15,183 nt of DNA from Opitutia bacterium (GTDB taxonomy: Bacteria > Verrucomicrobiota > Verrucomicrobiae > Opitutales > UBA953): NCBI GenBank assembly GCA_947488485.1, contig CANKZO010000044.1:1-15183 (forward strand), written 5' to 3'. The position numbers and the translations under genes were made by a program. The notes under the pieces are model-generated. The model made no database searches. It was not told the DNA's origin and saw only the letters and a program-made list of their open reading frames with translations. How positions within the stretch are numbered: the stretch's first letter is position 1; every line of letters begins with the position of its first letter. This document shows, one piece after another, positions 1 to 6,777 of the stretch.

Positions 1-2
1 CC

Positions 3-359
3 TACCACGACTCCTGTCACCTGACGCACGGCCAGAAGGTCACGAAGCAACCCCGCGACCTCCTTAAGCTGATCCCTGGCCTGAAGCTCGTCGAGCTCCC
101 TGAGGCCAATTGGTGCTGCGGCAGCGCCGGCATCTACAACATCACCCAGCCCGAGCAGTCCGAACAGCTCCTCGTCCGGAAGATCGGGCACGTCATCGGC
201 ACCGGCGCATCGGTCCTCGCCACCGCCAACCCCGGGTGCCACCTTCAGATCGCCCGTGGCCTCCGCCAAGCCGGCTCTCCCATCACCCTCCTCCAACCCG
301 TGACTTTGCTCGCCCGCGCTTATCGCGCGGAAAAGATGACTGAGTCGATGACTGCATAG
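3..359 (+). CDS. glcF: Glycolate oxidase iron-sulfur subunit GlcF-like, C-terminal part (5' truncated)
   Basis: The gene enters from the left edge; 118 codons are visible before a TAG at 357-359. The residues are typical of the second cysteine-rich (CCG) domain of GlcF/LutA/heterodisulfide-reductase-type proteins. The order is YHDSCH (Cys5 of the visible part), then 32 residues on the Cys38-Cys39 pair in WCCGSAGIYN, then NPGCHLQI (Cys79). In this family these cysteines belong to a CCG motif that binds an iron-sulfur or related cofactor, and GlcF passes electrons from glycolate oxidation to the membrane chain. The wording HGQ, CCGSAGIYN and NPGCHLQI fits GlcF better than LutA. The last residues, KMTESMTA, are encoded by sequence that already holds a direct repeat (GATGACTG at 335 and 347), so the tail may have been extended by repeat DNA. 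The N-terminal ferredoxin domain lies outside the window. Confidence 0.85.
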   Translation, partial: YHDSCHLTHGQKVTKQPRDLLKLIPGLKLVELPEANWCCGSAGIYNITQPEQSEQLLVRKIGHVIGTGASVLATANPGCHLQIARGLRQAGSPITLLQPVTLLARAYRAEKMTESMTA

Positions 360-390
360 AGGACTGAATCGATCACAGACACCCCCTTCC

Positions 391-425
391 GCCCTCTGTC
401 ATCCGTCATCCGTCCTCTGTCATCT
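391..425. repeat. Heptanucleotide tandem repeat, GTCATCC type, five units
   Basis: Five consecutive 7-nt units can be read: GCCCTCT, GTCATCC, GTCATCC, GTCCTCT, GTCATCT. They sit between glcF and the first Gfo/Idh gene. An 8-nt direct repeat, GATGACTG (335-342 and 347-354), lies just upstream with a related sequence in the other orientation. No promoter or ribosome binding site is clear here. Confidence 0.7.
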
Positions 426-431
426 TTACTA

Positions 432-453
432 CCCCTACCCCCACCCCTACCCC
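432..453. repeat. C-rich CCCCTA-type tract (G-quadruplex-forming on the - strand)
   Basis: Four runs of cytosine (432-435, 438-442, 444-447, 450-453) are separated by TA or A. The complementary strand therefore has four G runs of 4-5 with 1-2 nt loops, which meets the usual G-quadruplex pattern. The last C run ends 13 nt before the ATG at 467, and pyrimidines fill the remaining space, so there is no Shine-Dalgarno sequence. Confidence 0.75.
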
Positions 454-466
454 TCTCTCTCTTCTC

Positions 467-1588
467 ATGTCTCCCGTAAAAATCGGCATCATCGGCGGCG
501 GCCTCATGGGTCGCGAAATGGCCAGCGCGTTCGCCCGCTGGTGCGCGCTCACCGACGTCTCGGTCCGTCCGGTCCTCACGGCCGTGGCCGACCTCAACCC
601 CGCCACGCTCTCGTGGTTCGATTGCATCCCTTCCTGCACGCAGAAGACCACCGACTATAAGGCACTGCTCGCCAACCCGGACGTCGACGTGGTCTACGTG
701 GCCGTCCCGCATAACCTGCATGAGCAGCTGTATTGCGACGTCCTCGCCGCCGGCAAAGACCTCTTCGCCGAAAAGCCCTTCGGTATCGACCTCGCCTCCG
801 CCCGTCGGATCCACGCCGCCGCTAAGGCCAGCGGTCGCTTCGTGCGCTGTAGCTCCGAGATGCCCTTCTTCCCCGGCGCCCAGCGCGCCTTCGAGCTCGC
901 GAAGTCCGGCTCCATCGGCCGCATCCTCGAAGTCGTCTCGGGTTTCCACCACAGCAGCGACCTCGACCCGACCAAGGCCGCCAACTGGAAACGGATGAAC
1001 GCCCTCTGCGGCGAAGGCGGCGCCCTCAACGATCTCGGCATGCATGCCTGCCACATCCCGCTCCGTCTCGGCTGGAAGCCCTCCCGCGTCTTCGCCCAGC
1101 TCCAGAAGGGCTACCCGCAGCGCCCCGACGGCAAGGGCGGCGTCGCGAACTGCGATACCTGGGACAACGCGCTCCTCAACACTTGGATCAAAGTCGGTGA
1201 GCAAGAAGTCCCCATGCGTCTCGAGATGAAGCGTCTCATGCCTGGCGCCACCAACACCTGGTTCATCGAGATTCTCGGCACCGACGGCGGCGTCCGCTAC
1301 AGCACTTCGGACACCAAGGCCCTCTGGCTCTTCGAACGCGGCAAGGAACAGTTCTGGAAGCGCACCGACCTCGGCTTCAGCACGCCCTTCAAGACCGTCA
1401 CCGGCGGTATCTTCGAACCCGGCTTCGCCGACGTCATCCAGCAGATGTGGGCCGCCTACCTGATGGAACGCGCCGGCCTGCTCAACGGCCGCTTCGGCTG
1501 CGCCACGCCCGACGAAGCCGTCGCCACCCACGAGATCTTCGCCGCCGCCCTGCAGTCGCAGGCCCAAGGAACCGTCGTCTCGCTCTAA
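467..1588 (+). CDS. Gfo/Idh/MocA family NAD(P)-dependent oxidoreductase
   Basis: This 373-aa protein has the usual length and order of the family. An N-terminal Rossmann fold starts with IGIIGGGLMG (residues 6-15, nucleotide-binding glycines). Then come VYVAVPHNLHEQ (around 77-87) and the signature AEKP (101-104, catalytic-type Lys103), followed by the alpha/beta C-terminal domain with GGALNDLGMHACH (184-196). In that last motif His193 is in the usual place, but His196 stands where many members have Asp. Family members oxidise or reduce sugars, inositols and their derivatives; the substrate cannot be told. The ATG at 467 puts the Rossmann strand 4 residues in, as is typical. A kinase gene follows 6 nt after the stop, which suggests co-transcription. 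No signal peptide is seen, so it is probably cytoplasmic. Confidence 0.9.
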   Translation: MSPVKIGIIGGGLMGREMASAFARWCALTDVSVRPVLTAVADLNPATLSWFDCIPSCTQKTTDYKALLANPDVDVVYVAVPHNLHEQLYCDVLAAGKDLFAEKPFGIDLASARRIHAAAKASGRFVRCSSEMPFFPGAQRAFELAKSGSIGRILEVVSGFHHSSDLDPTKAANWKRMNALCGEGGALNDLGMHACHIPLRLGWKPSRVFAQLQKGYPQRPDGKGGVANCDTWDNALLNTWIKVGEQEVPMRLEMKRLMPGATNTWFIEILGTDGGVRYSTSDTKALWLFERGKEQFWKRTDLGFSTPFKTVTGGIFEPGFADVIQQMWAAYLMERAGLLNGRFGCATPDEAVATHEIFAAALQSQAQGTVVSL

Positions 1589-1594
1589 ACTCTC

Positions 1595-2605
1595 ATGCCC
1601 AAAACCCCTCGCCAAGGCATTCTTGCCGCCGGCAATTTCATCGTCGATTACGTCAAGGTCATCGACGGCTATCCGGCCCAGGACATGCTCGCGAGCATCC
1701 TGAGCGAATCGCGCTCCAACGGCGGCGGCCCTTACAACGTCCTCAAGGACCTCGCGGCGATGAAGGTCGAATTCCCCCTCGCGGCCTGCGGGCTCGTCGG
1801 CGACGACACCAACGGCCAGTGGATCAAGCGCGACTGCCAGAACCACCGGATCGACGTCACCATGCTGCACCTGAGCAAGGAGCACCCGACGTCCTACACC
1901 GACGCCATGACCGTGCAGTCCACCGGACGTCGCACCTTCTTCCATTGCCGCGGCGCCAACGCCCACTTCGACCTCAAGCACTGTGGTTTCGCGAAGACCA
2001 ACGCCCGCATCCTGCACCTCGGTTACCTGATGCTGCTGGACCGCATGGATACCTTCGAAAACGGCCAGACCATCGCGGCCAAGCTGCTCTTCAACGCGCG
2101 CTCCGCCGGCCTGGAGACCTCAGTCGACATGGTCAGCGCCCCGCACCCGCAGTTCCGCGAGATCGCGCTCAGCGCCCTGCCCCTGACCGACCACCTCGTC
2201 ATCAATGAGATCGAAGCCGGACTCGTCGTCGGCGAAGTCATCGACCCCAAGAACTCCGGCTGGCTGATCCGCACCGCCGAGCAGCTTCTCTCCCTCGGCG
2301 TGAAGAAGACCGCCACCATCCATACCGAGCACGGCTCCGTGTGCGCGACCGCCGAAGGCCTCCGCCTCAAGCAGGCTTCGCTCAAGCTTCCCGCTGGCTA
2401 CAGCAAGGGAGCGACCGGCGCGGGCGACGCGTTCGCCGCCGGCATGCTCTACGGCCTGCACGAAGGCCTCGAGATCCAGGAACGCCTCAAGCTCGCCGTC
2501 TGCTGCGCCGCCGCCTGCCTCGCCGACCCCACGCCCTCCAAGGGCCTCCGTCCGGTGAAGGACTGTCTGGCCTTGGCCGAGCAGTTCGGCTTCGGGGAGT
2601 TCTAA
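1595..2605 (+). CDS. PfkB (ribokinase) family carbohydrate kinase
   Basis: This 336-aa protein should phosphorylate a sugar or nucleoside with ATP. The N-terminal substrate-binding signature appears as NGGGPYN (42-48). INEIEA (around 203-208) matches the NxxE-type metal/phosphate region. The C-terminal signature is KGATGAGDAFAAG (271-283), with Asp278 as the expected catalytic base and the glycines forming the anion hole. The Ala-Cys-rich stretch AVCCAAACLADPTPSKGLRP (301-320) is the usual region after the adenine site. The start lies 6 nt after the Gfo/Idh stop, so the two genes are probably one transcript. There is no Shine-Dalgarno sequence. The family covers ribokinase, fructokinase, KDG kinase, adenosine kinase and pseudouridine kinase, and I cannot choose among them. 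Confidence 0.9.
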   Translation: MPKTPRQGILAAGNFIVDYVKVIDGYPAQDMLASILSESRSNGGGPYNVLKDLAAMKVEFPLAACGLVGDDTNGQWIKRDCQNHRIDVTMLHLSKEHPTSYTDAMTVQSTGRRTFFHCRGANAHFDLKHCGFAKTNARILHLGYLMLLDRMDTFENGQTIAAKLLFNARSAGLETSVDMVSAPHPQFREIALSALPLTDHLVINEIEAGLVVGEVIDPKNSGWLIRTAEQLLSLGVKKTATIHTEHGSVCATAEGLRLKQASLKLPAGYSKGATGAGDAFAAGMLYGLHEGLEIQERLKLAVCCAAACLADPTPSKGLRPVKDCLALAEQFGFGEF

Positions 2606-2611
2606 TCCCCA

Positions 2612-2640
2612 GGTAGGGTCGCCACTGCGTGGCGACCTAG
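2612..2640 (+). repeat. REP-like hairpin unit 1 (GTAG foot, loop TGC)
   Basis: GTAG (2613-2616) is followed by a perfect 9-bp stem, GGTCGCCAC (2617-2625) with GTGGCGACC (2629-2637), and the 3-nt loop TGC. TAG follows the stem. It is oriented + by its GTAG foot and resembles unit 4 read on the other strand. Confidence 0.7.
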
Positions 2641-2660
2641 TTGTCTCTTTGGGGTAATGG

Positions 2661-2685
2661 GTAGGGCTGACCGGCCCGGTCAGCC
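2661..2685 (+). repeat. REP-like hairpin unit 2 (GTAG foot, loop GCC)
   Basis: GTAG (2661-2664) directly precedes a perfect 9-bp stem, GGCTGACCG (2665-2673) with CGGTCAGCC (2677-2685), and loop GCC. Only 2 nt separate it from unit 3, which faces the other way. Confidence 0.7.
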
Positions 2686-2687
2686 TC

Positions 2688-2712
2688 GGTTGAGCGGGCC
2701 GCTCAACCCTAC
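2688..2712 (-). repeat. REP-like hairpin unit 3 (inverted, GTAG foot on - strand)
   Basis: A perfect 9-bp stem, GGTTGAGCG (2688-2696) with CGCTCAACC (2700-2708), is followed by CTAC (2709-2712), which is GTAG on the - strand. Read on the - strand the loop is GCC, the same as in unit 2. The stem differs from unit 2 at two base pairs, both compensated. Confidence 0.7.
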
Positions 2713-2724
2713 CAAATACCACTA

Positions 2725-2749
2725 GGTCAGCACGCAGTGCTGACCCTAC
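2725..2749 (-). repeat. REP-like hairpin unit 4 (inverted, GTAG foot on - strand)
   Basis: A perfect 9-bp stem, GGTCAGCAC (2725-2733) with GTGCTGACC (2737-2745), is followed by CTAC (2746-2749). On the - strand it reads GTAG, stem, loop TGC, stem, TAG, the same layout as unit 1. The stem differs from unit 1 at two adjacent base pairs, both compensated. Confidence 0.7.
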
Positions 2750-2796
2750 CTAAGTCAGGTGGTAGCGGTTAGGCAGGACAAGAGATCATCATTCCC

Positions 2797-2830
2797 AGGT
2801 GGCGGGTAGCAGCCCCGGGTGGCAGGTGGC
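2797..2830. repeat. G-rich heptanucleotide repeat, RGGTGGC type
   Basis: The units are AGGTGGC (2797), GGGTAGC (2804), a 6-nt break, GGGTGGC (2817) and AGGTGGC (2824). This is another array with a 7-nt step, built from a different unit than those elsewhere in the window. Confidence 0.5.
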
Positions 2831-2845
2831 GGCGAAAATAACGCT

Positions 2846-2926
2846 CAAAGGGAAACCGGAGACCGGATGATTGGCTGGGGTTAAGTTATGCCCACAGCTT
2901 CCTATCCGGTTTCCGGTCTCCCTTTG
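2846..2926. repeat. Long imperfect inverted repeat with heptad arms
   Basis: The arms are 23 nt each (2846-2868 and 2904-2926) around a 35-nt loop. Twenty-one pairs are Watson-Crick, one is a G-T wobble and one is an A-C mismatch. Each arm is itself built of 7-nt units: GGAAACC, GGAGACC on the left and CCGGTTT, CCGGTCT on the right. Transcribed, it would form a very stable stem. It is too long, and its loop too large, for a standard terminator, and no T tract follows. Confidence 0.65.
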
Positions 2927-2946
2927 CCTTATTGGCTTGGGTCCTA

Positions 2947-2968
2947 CCCCAACCCCTACCCCTACCCC
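2947..2968. repeat. C-rich CCCCTA-type tract (G-quadruplex-forming on the - strand)
   Basis: Four runs of exactly four cytosines (2947-2950, 2953-2956, 2959-2962, 2965-2968) are spaced by AA, TA and TA. The opposite strand carries four GGGG runs with 2-nt loops. A perfect hairpin begins at the next base. The tract lies 113 nt before the preferred start at 3082, farther than its two counterparts are from theirs. Confidence 0.75.
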
Positions 2969-2987
2969 TGCGATGCTCCGCATCGCA
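2969..2987. repeat. Small perfect hairpin next to the C-rich tract
   Basis: TGCGATGC (2969-2976) pairs with GCATCGCA (2980-2987) around the loop TCC. It has the 3-nt loop of the REP-like units but a different stem. Its - strand continues into GGGGTAG repeats, which place a GTAG on the 3' side instead of at the 5' foot. TAAAA follows on the + strand, which is weak for a terminator. Confidence 0.5.
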
Positions 2988-3081
2988 TAAAAGACACCAT
3001 TCGAGCGTAAAAAGACACCCGATTGGGTTTCCTTCTTAGAGGGCATGGAGCATGCTTCTGGTCACCCCCAGACGCACCCCC

Positions 3082-4116
3082 ATGAGCACCAAGAAATACA
3101 ACGTCGGCATCATCGGCTACGGCTGGGCCGCCACGGCCCACATCGACGCCATCAACGCGACCAGCCAGGCGCAGGTCACGGCGATCTACTCCTCCCGTCC
3201 GCTCGATTCCGCCACGCTCAGCGCCAAGCACGGCGGCAAGATCAAGGCCTACCAGTCGGTCGAGGCGTTGCTCGCCGACCCGGACATCCACGTCGTCGAC
3301 ATCACCAGCTACCCGAGCCAGCACTGCGCGCAGGCCGTCGCTGCGGCGAAGGCGAAGAAGCACATCATCCTCGAGAAGCCGATGGCCAACTCGCTGGCCG
3401 AAGTCATGCAGATCTTCGAGGCCGCCGAGAAGAACGGCGTGAAGGGCTGCGTCTGCTTCGAGCTGCGCTTCTCCGGCCAGATGCTGTCCACCCAGGCGAT
3501 CATCGACCAAGGCCTCCTCGGCGAGATCCATTACGGCGAAGTCGACTACTACCACGGCATCGGCCCTTGGTATGGGCAGTATCGCTGGAACATCGGCAAG
3601 AAGGACGGCGGCAGCGCCCTGCTCACGGCCGGTTGCCACGCCCTGGACGGATTGCTGATGTGCATGCCCGGCGAAGTGGACTCCGTCATGAGCCTGAGCA
3701 CGAAGTCCAAGAGCGCCTACTTCACGCCCTACGAATACGACACCTCGGCCGTCACCATCGTGAAGTTCAAGAACGGTGCCGTCGGCAAGTGCGCGGCCAT
3801 CGTCGACTGCCTCCAGCCTTACTACTACCGCACGCACCTGATGGGCAGCCACGGCAGCCTTCTCGATAACAAGCTGCACTCCGAAAAACTGAAGTCGGAC
3901 AAGACGAAGTGGAGCACCCTCTCGATGAAGATGTGCGACTCCGGCGACGTCAACGACCACCCCTATCAGTCGCAGTTCGAGGCTTTCTTCGAGGCGCTCG
4001 CCCAGGGCCAGGACATGCCGCTCACGAGCTTCCGCGACGGCCTTCGCACGTTCAAGGTGATCTTCGCCGCCGACCAGAGCGCGGCCAACGGCGGCCAGCC
4101 GGTCAAGGTCGCCTGA
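3082..4116 (+). CDS. Gfo/Idh/MocA family NAD(P)-dependent oxidoreductase (second copy)
   Basis: With the ATG at 3082 this is 344 aa. VGIIGYGWAA (residues 8-17) is the dinucleotide-binding loop, EKP (98-100) is the family signature with Lys99, and DGGSALLTAGCHALDG (175-190) carries the usual His186 and Asp189. The protein is only loosely similar to the copy at 467 outside these motifs, so it probably acts on a different substrate or step. An in-frame ATG at 3052 would add 10 residues and has GAGG about 9 nt upstream. I prefer 3082 because it gives the normal short lead into the Rossmann strand, and because the extra codons include AGA, which is rare here. It starts a compact operon, with the PIG-L gene beginning 4 nt after its stop. 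It is probably cytoplasmic. Confidence 0.9.
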   Translation: MSTKKYNVGIIGYGWAATAHIDAINATSQAQVTAIYSSRPLDSATLSAKHGGKIKAYQSVEALLADPDIHVVDITSYPSQHCAQAVAAAKAKKHIILEKPMANSLAEVMQIFEAAEKNGVKGCVCFELRFSGQMLSTQAIIDQGLLGEIHYGEVDYYHGIGPWYGQYRWNIGKKDGGSALLTAGCHALDGLLMCMPGEVDSVMSLSTKSKSAYFTPYEYDTSAVTIVKFKNGAVGKCAAIVDCLQPYYYRTHLMGSHGSLLDNKLHSEKLKSDKTKWSTLSMKMCDSGDVNDHPYQSQFEAFFEALAQGQDMPLTSFRDGLRTFKVIFAADQSAANGGQPVKVA

Positions 4117-4120
4117 GCCG

Positions 4121-4921
4121 ATGCCCTCCTGCCTCGCCATCTTCGCGCACCCCGACGACGTCGAATACTTCGCCGCCGGGACGATGCTCCAGCTCGCCAA
4201 GCGCGGCTGGGACCTCCACTACTTCGACCTCTGCGCCGGCAACGGCGGTTCGGTCCAGATGGACGGTCCGACGACCGCCACCGTGCGTCTCGCCGAAGCC
4301 CAAGAGGCCGCCCGCCTCCTCGGGGCGAAGTTCTATCCGCCGGTCGTGAACGACATGACGCTGACCTTCGACATCGAAGTCATGCGCAAGGTGGCCGCGG
4401 TCATCCGCCAGTCCCGGGCCGACATCGTGCTGACGCATGCGCTGTCGGACTACATGGAAGACCACATGGCCTGCGCCCGCCTGGCGACCTCGGCCGCCTT
4501 CACCCACGGGATGCCTAACTTTGACACCGTGCCGCCGGCCCCGACCTACGCGCACGATGTGACGATCTACCACGCCATGCCGCACGGCCTGCGCACGCCG
4601 CTCCGGCAGAAGGTCCGCGCCGGTCTCTACGTCGACGTCGGCCCAGTCCAGGATCAGGCGCGCAAGGCACTGGCTGCCCACGCCTCCCAGAAGGACTGGT
4701 TGGATAAGAGCCAAGGCATGGACTCCTACCTGCACACGCTGGATAAGATGTCCGCCGCCGTCGGCGCGCTCTCCGGCAAATACGTGTTGGCCCAAGGCTG
4801 GTGCCGCCATCACCACCTCGGATACAGTGCGTCCGAGATCGACCCGCTCCGCTCCGCCCTCGGTTCCGACTGCGTCGTCGACGCCGTCTACGAAGCCGCC
4901 CTCGAGCATCCCCTCCCATGA
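4121..4921 (+). CDS. PIG-L (LmbE-like) family N-acetylsugar deacetylase
   Basis: This 266-aa zinc hydrolase belongs to the family that removes acetyl groups from N-acetylglucosamine units (PIG-L, MshB, BshB, chitin-sugar deacetylases). The metal site is visible: AHPDD (residues 9-13, expected ligands His10 and Asp13) and DYMEDH (110-115, expected ligand His115, a variant of the common DYHPDH). Asp12 is the expected general base. Length is normal and there is no signal peptide, so an intracellular substrate is likely. The C-terminal WCRHHHLGY (227-235) gives more histidines, as is usual for the family. It starts 4 nt after the Gfo/Idh stop, and its TGA overlaps the next ATG (ATGA at 4918-4921), so translation is probably coupled. 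With the NagB-like gene downstream it suggests amino-sugar use. Confidence 0.9.
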   Translation: MPSCLAIFAHPDDVEYFAAGTMLQLAKRGWDLHYFDLCAGNGGSVQMDGPTTATVRLAEAQEAARLLGAKFYPPVVNDMTLTFDIEVMRKVAAVIRQSRADIVLTHALSDYMEDHMACARLATSAAFTHGMPNFDTVPPAPTYAHDVTIYHAMPHGLRTPLRQKVRAGLYVDVGPVQDQARKALAAHASQKDWLDKSQGMDSYLHTLDKMSAAVGALSGKYVLAQGWCRHHHLGYSASEIDPLRSALGSDCVVDAVYEAALEHPLP

Positions 4922-5862
4922 ACGCTTCGCTCTCCCGCCGCCGCTTCTTCCACCTCGCCGGCCTGGCCGCCCTGGCCTTCCCGCTCCGAGGCCTCGCCGC
5001 GCTGGATACGTCAGGGGGCGACGAGATCGTCATCCTCAACGACATCCACCTGACCGGGATTCCCGAGGAAAAGATCCCTGGCAACGCCAAGGATGACGAC
5101 GATCACCTGCGCGCCGCAGTGCAGCAGATCCTCGCACTTCCGAAGAAGCCCGCCGCGGTCATCATCAACGGCGACCTCGCCCTGTCGATCGGCACCGCCG
5201 CTGACTACGCGGTGGTCCGCGAACTCATCGCCCCTCTGCGTGACGCCGGTATCCCCGTCCACCTCACCCTCGGCAATCATGACGTGCGGGCAGTCTTCAA
5301 TCAGGCATTCCCGGAGATGAAGAGCGCCTCCGATCTCAAGGACCCTCGCCACAACGGCCTCATCGACCTGCCATCCACCCGCCTCATCCTGCTCGACACC
5401 CTCGACCAGTCGCCCGGCCCGGCCGGCAAGCTTGGCGCGGAGCAGATCGCCTGGGTGCTCGCCAAGATCGACGAAGTCCCGACCAAGCAGGTCATCCTCG
5501 TCGGCCACCACAACCCGCAGGTCGGTGGCGACACCAGTCACTACAAGGGCGGCCTCGCGGATACCGCTGACTTCTGGCCTGAGATCGCCAAGCGCGACCA
5601 AGTGAAGGCCTACATCCATGGCCACACCCATGAATGGACGCAGGCCCTGGAGAGCCGCATCCACATCATCAGCACCATCGCCTGCGCCTACGTGTTCAAT
5701 AAGAACACCAACGCCACCGGCTGGACCTCCGCCCGCTTCAACGCCCACGGCTTCCAGCTCAAGCTGCACACCCTCGAGACCGACCACGCCTGGAACGGCG
5801 AAGCCAAGTGGTTCTTCGGCCGCCAGCCCGCGCCCAAGAAACCCGCGCCCAAGAAGAAATAA
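4918..5862 (+). CDS. Tat-exported calcineurin-like metallophosphoesterase
   Basis: From the ATG at 4918 the protein has 314 aa. The N-terminus has a twin-arginine signal, SRRRFFH (residues 6-12), then a hydrophobic stretch and RGLAA (24-28) as a likely cleavage region. All metallophosphoesterase motifs follow in order: DIH (42-44), GDLA (85-88), GNHD (119-122), GHHN (196-199) and HGHTH (234-238). A two-metal phosphoesterase of the periplasm is therefore expected; substrates in the family range from phosphodiesters to nucleotides and phosphosugars. The start was chosen because it gives the Tat signal and overlaps the PIG-L stop. An upstream in-frame ATG at 4801 would lie inside the PIG-L gene and bury the signal. 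The tail, KKPAPKKK, is basic low-complexity sequence. Confidence 0.9.
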   Translation: MNASLSRRRFFHLAGLAALAFPLRGLAALDTSGGDEIVILNDIHLTGIPEEKIPGNAKDDDDHLRAAVQQILALPKKPAAVIINGDLALSIGTAADYAVVRELIAPLRDAGIPVHLTLGNHDVRAVFNQAFPEMKSASDLKDPRHNGLIDLPSTRLILLDTLDQSPGPAGKLGAEQIAWVLAKIDEVPTKQVILVGHHNPQVGGDTSHYKGGLADTADFWPEIAKRDQVKAYIHGHTHEWTQALESRIHIISTIACAYVFNKNTNATGWTSARFNAHGFQLKLHTLETDHAWNGEAKWFFGRQPAPKKPAPKKK

Positions 5863-5864
5863 GC

Positions 5865-6728
5865 GTGCGCCTCATCAAGGAACAGCAATCTCCCGCCTCG
5901 GCGAACGAACTCGTCGCCTGCGAGCACCTGAGCCAGCGCGACTTCGGGTGCGTCTGGCATCATCACCCCGAGCTCGAGATCTTCTTCCTCCTCCGCGGCG
6001 GCACCGAGCGCTGGGTCGGGGACAAGATCACCCCGCTCAAGGTCGGCGAGATCCTGCTGCTCGGCTCGGACCTCCCGCACGATTTCCGTAATGACCGCAA
6101 AGGCCGCCAGGCCGGCGTCGAATGGATCCTCGTGCAGTTCCGACCCAACCTCTTCGGCGAGGAATGGACGCAGCACTCCTCCGTCTCCGCCATCCGCCGC
6201 CTGCTGGAGCGCGCGCGTCAGGGACTGGAATTCCGCGGGGCCACACGGAAGCAGGCCGCCGCACTGCTGCATAAGATGCCCAAGGCCCACGGACTTCGTC
6301 GGCTCGCCTTGCTGATCGAGTTCCTCGAACTCGCCGCAGGCTCGGACGAACTCAAGGAGATCGCCACGCCCGGCTTCCATGCCACCACTGACGCGCAGAC
6401 TTCCGACCGTATCGGCAACGTCGTCGCGCACATCAAGGCCAACCTCGCCAAGCCGCTCTACGTGCCCGAGCTCGCCGGGCTGGCCGGCCTGAGCGAGAGC
6501 GCCTTCAGCCGCCTGTTCAAGAAGTGCACCGGTCGCTCCGTGCCTCAGTATCTGAACGAACTACGCATCGCGCGGGCCGCCCGCCTGCTCGCCGAGACGG
6601 ATCATTCCGTGAAGCAGATCGCGCACCAGTGCGGCTACCCGACCTCGGCGTATTTCCACCGCCAATTCCAACGCCACCAGGAACTCCCGCCCCTCGCCTA
6701 CCGCGAAGCCATCCGCCGCCACGCCTGA
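5865..6728 (+). CDS. AraC-family transcriptional regulator with N-terminal cupin
   Basis: With a GTG start 2 nt after the previous stop this is 287 aa. Residues about 30-75 form an AraC-type cupin sensor (HHHPELEIFFLLRGG, then GDKITPLKVGEILLLGSDLPH). Residues about 182-284 form the double helix-turn-helix domain: the first HTH around ELAGLAGLSESAFSRLFKK and the second around VKQIAHQCGYPTSAYFHRQF, ending in the standard PLAYR. It should bind DNA in response to a sugar or intermediate and is the obvious candidate regulator of the surrounding locus. The longer in-frame start at 5808 would place 19 codons inside the phosphoesterase gene and adds nothing typical of the family, so GTG at 5865 is preferred. 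The transporter gene follows after 90 nt. Confidence 0.88.
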   Translation: MRLIKEQQSPASANELVACEHLSQRDFGCVWHHHPELEIFFLLRGGTERWVGDKITPLKVGEILLLGSDLPHDFRNDRKGRQAGVEWILVQFRPNLFGEEWTQHSSVSAIRRLLERARQGLEFRGATRKQAAALLHKMPKAHGLRRLALLIEFLELAAGSDELKEIATPGFHATTDAQTSDRIGNVVAHIKANLAKPLYVPELAGLAGLSESAFSRLFKKCTGRSVPQYLNELRIARAARLLAETDHSVKQIAHQCGYPTSAYFHRQFQRHQELPPLAYREAIRRHA

Positions 6729-6741
6729 TCCCACTTTCCCA

Positions 6742-6762
6742 ACAAAGAACCAAGAACAAAGA
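6742..6762. repeat. Heptanucleotide tandem repeat, ACAAAGA type, three units
   Basis: The units are ACAAAGA, ACCAAGA and ACAAAGA, directly before the C-rich tract that precedes the transporter gene. It is purine-rich on the + strand, unlike the other arrays, but has the same 7-nt step. Confidence 0.55.
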
Positions 6763-6777
6763 ACTCTTCCTTTCCTA

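Larger units (their letters stand above)
2606..3081. other. Non-coding repeat island between two sugar operons
   Basis: No credible gene lies in these 476 nt. In order it holds four REP-like hairpins (2612-2749), G-rich heptads (2797-2830), a long imperfect inverted repeat (2846-2926), a C-rich quadruplex tract (2947-2968) and a small perfect hairpin (2969-2987). An AT-richer stretch leading to the next gene follows. The short reading frames here lack coding character. The hairpins may limit read-through from the kinase gene, but none has a proper T tract. Confidence 0.75.

Noticed and set aside
391..425. Possible CRISPR-like array
   Set aside because: The 7-nt units are directly abutting with no spacers, and no cas gene is near.
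2612..2640. Hairpin after the PfkB gene as an intrinsic terminator
   Set aside because: No T tract follows the stem, and three sister hairpins with the same GTAG foot show it is a repeat unit instead. Some effect on read-through is still possible.
2789..3046. An 85-aa - strand frame in the non-coding island
   Set aside because: Its translation only reads through the repeat tracts (VGVGVGVG from the C-rich tract), with no domain or conserved start.
4801..4917. A longer start for the metallophosphoesterase
   Set aside because: It lies inside the PIG-L gene and puts 39 Arg/Pro-rich residues before a clear Tat signal. The ATGA overlap at 4918 is a better start.
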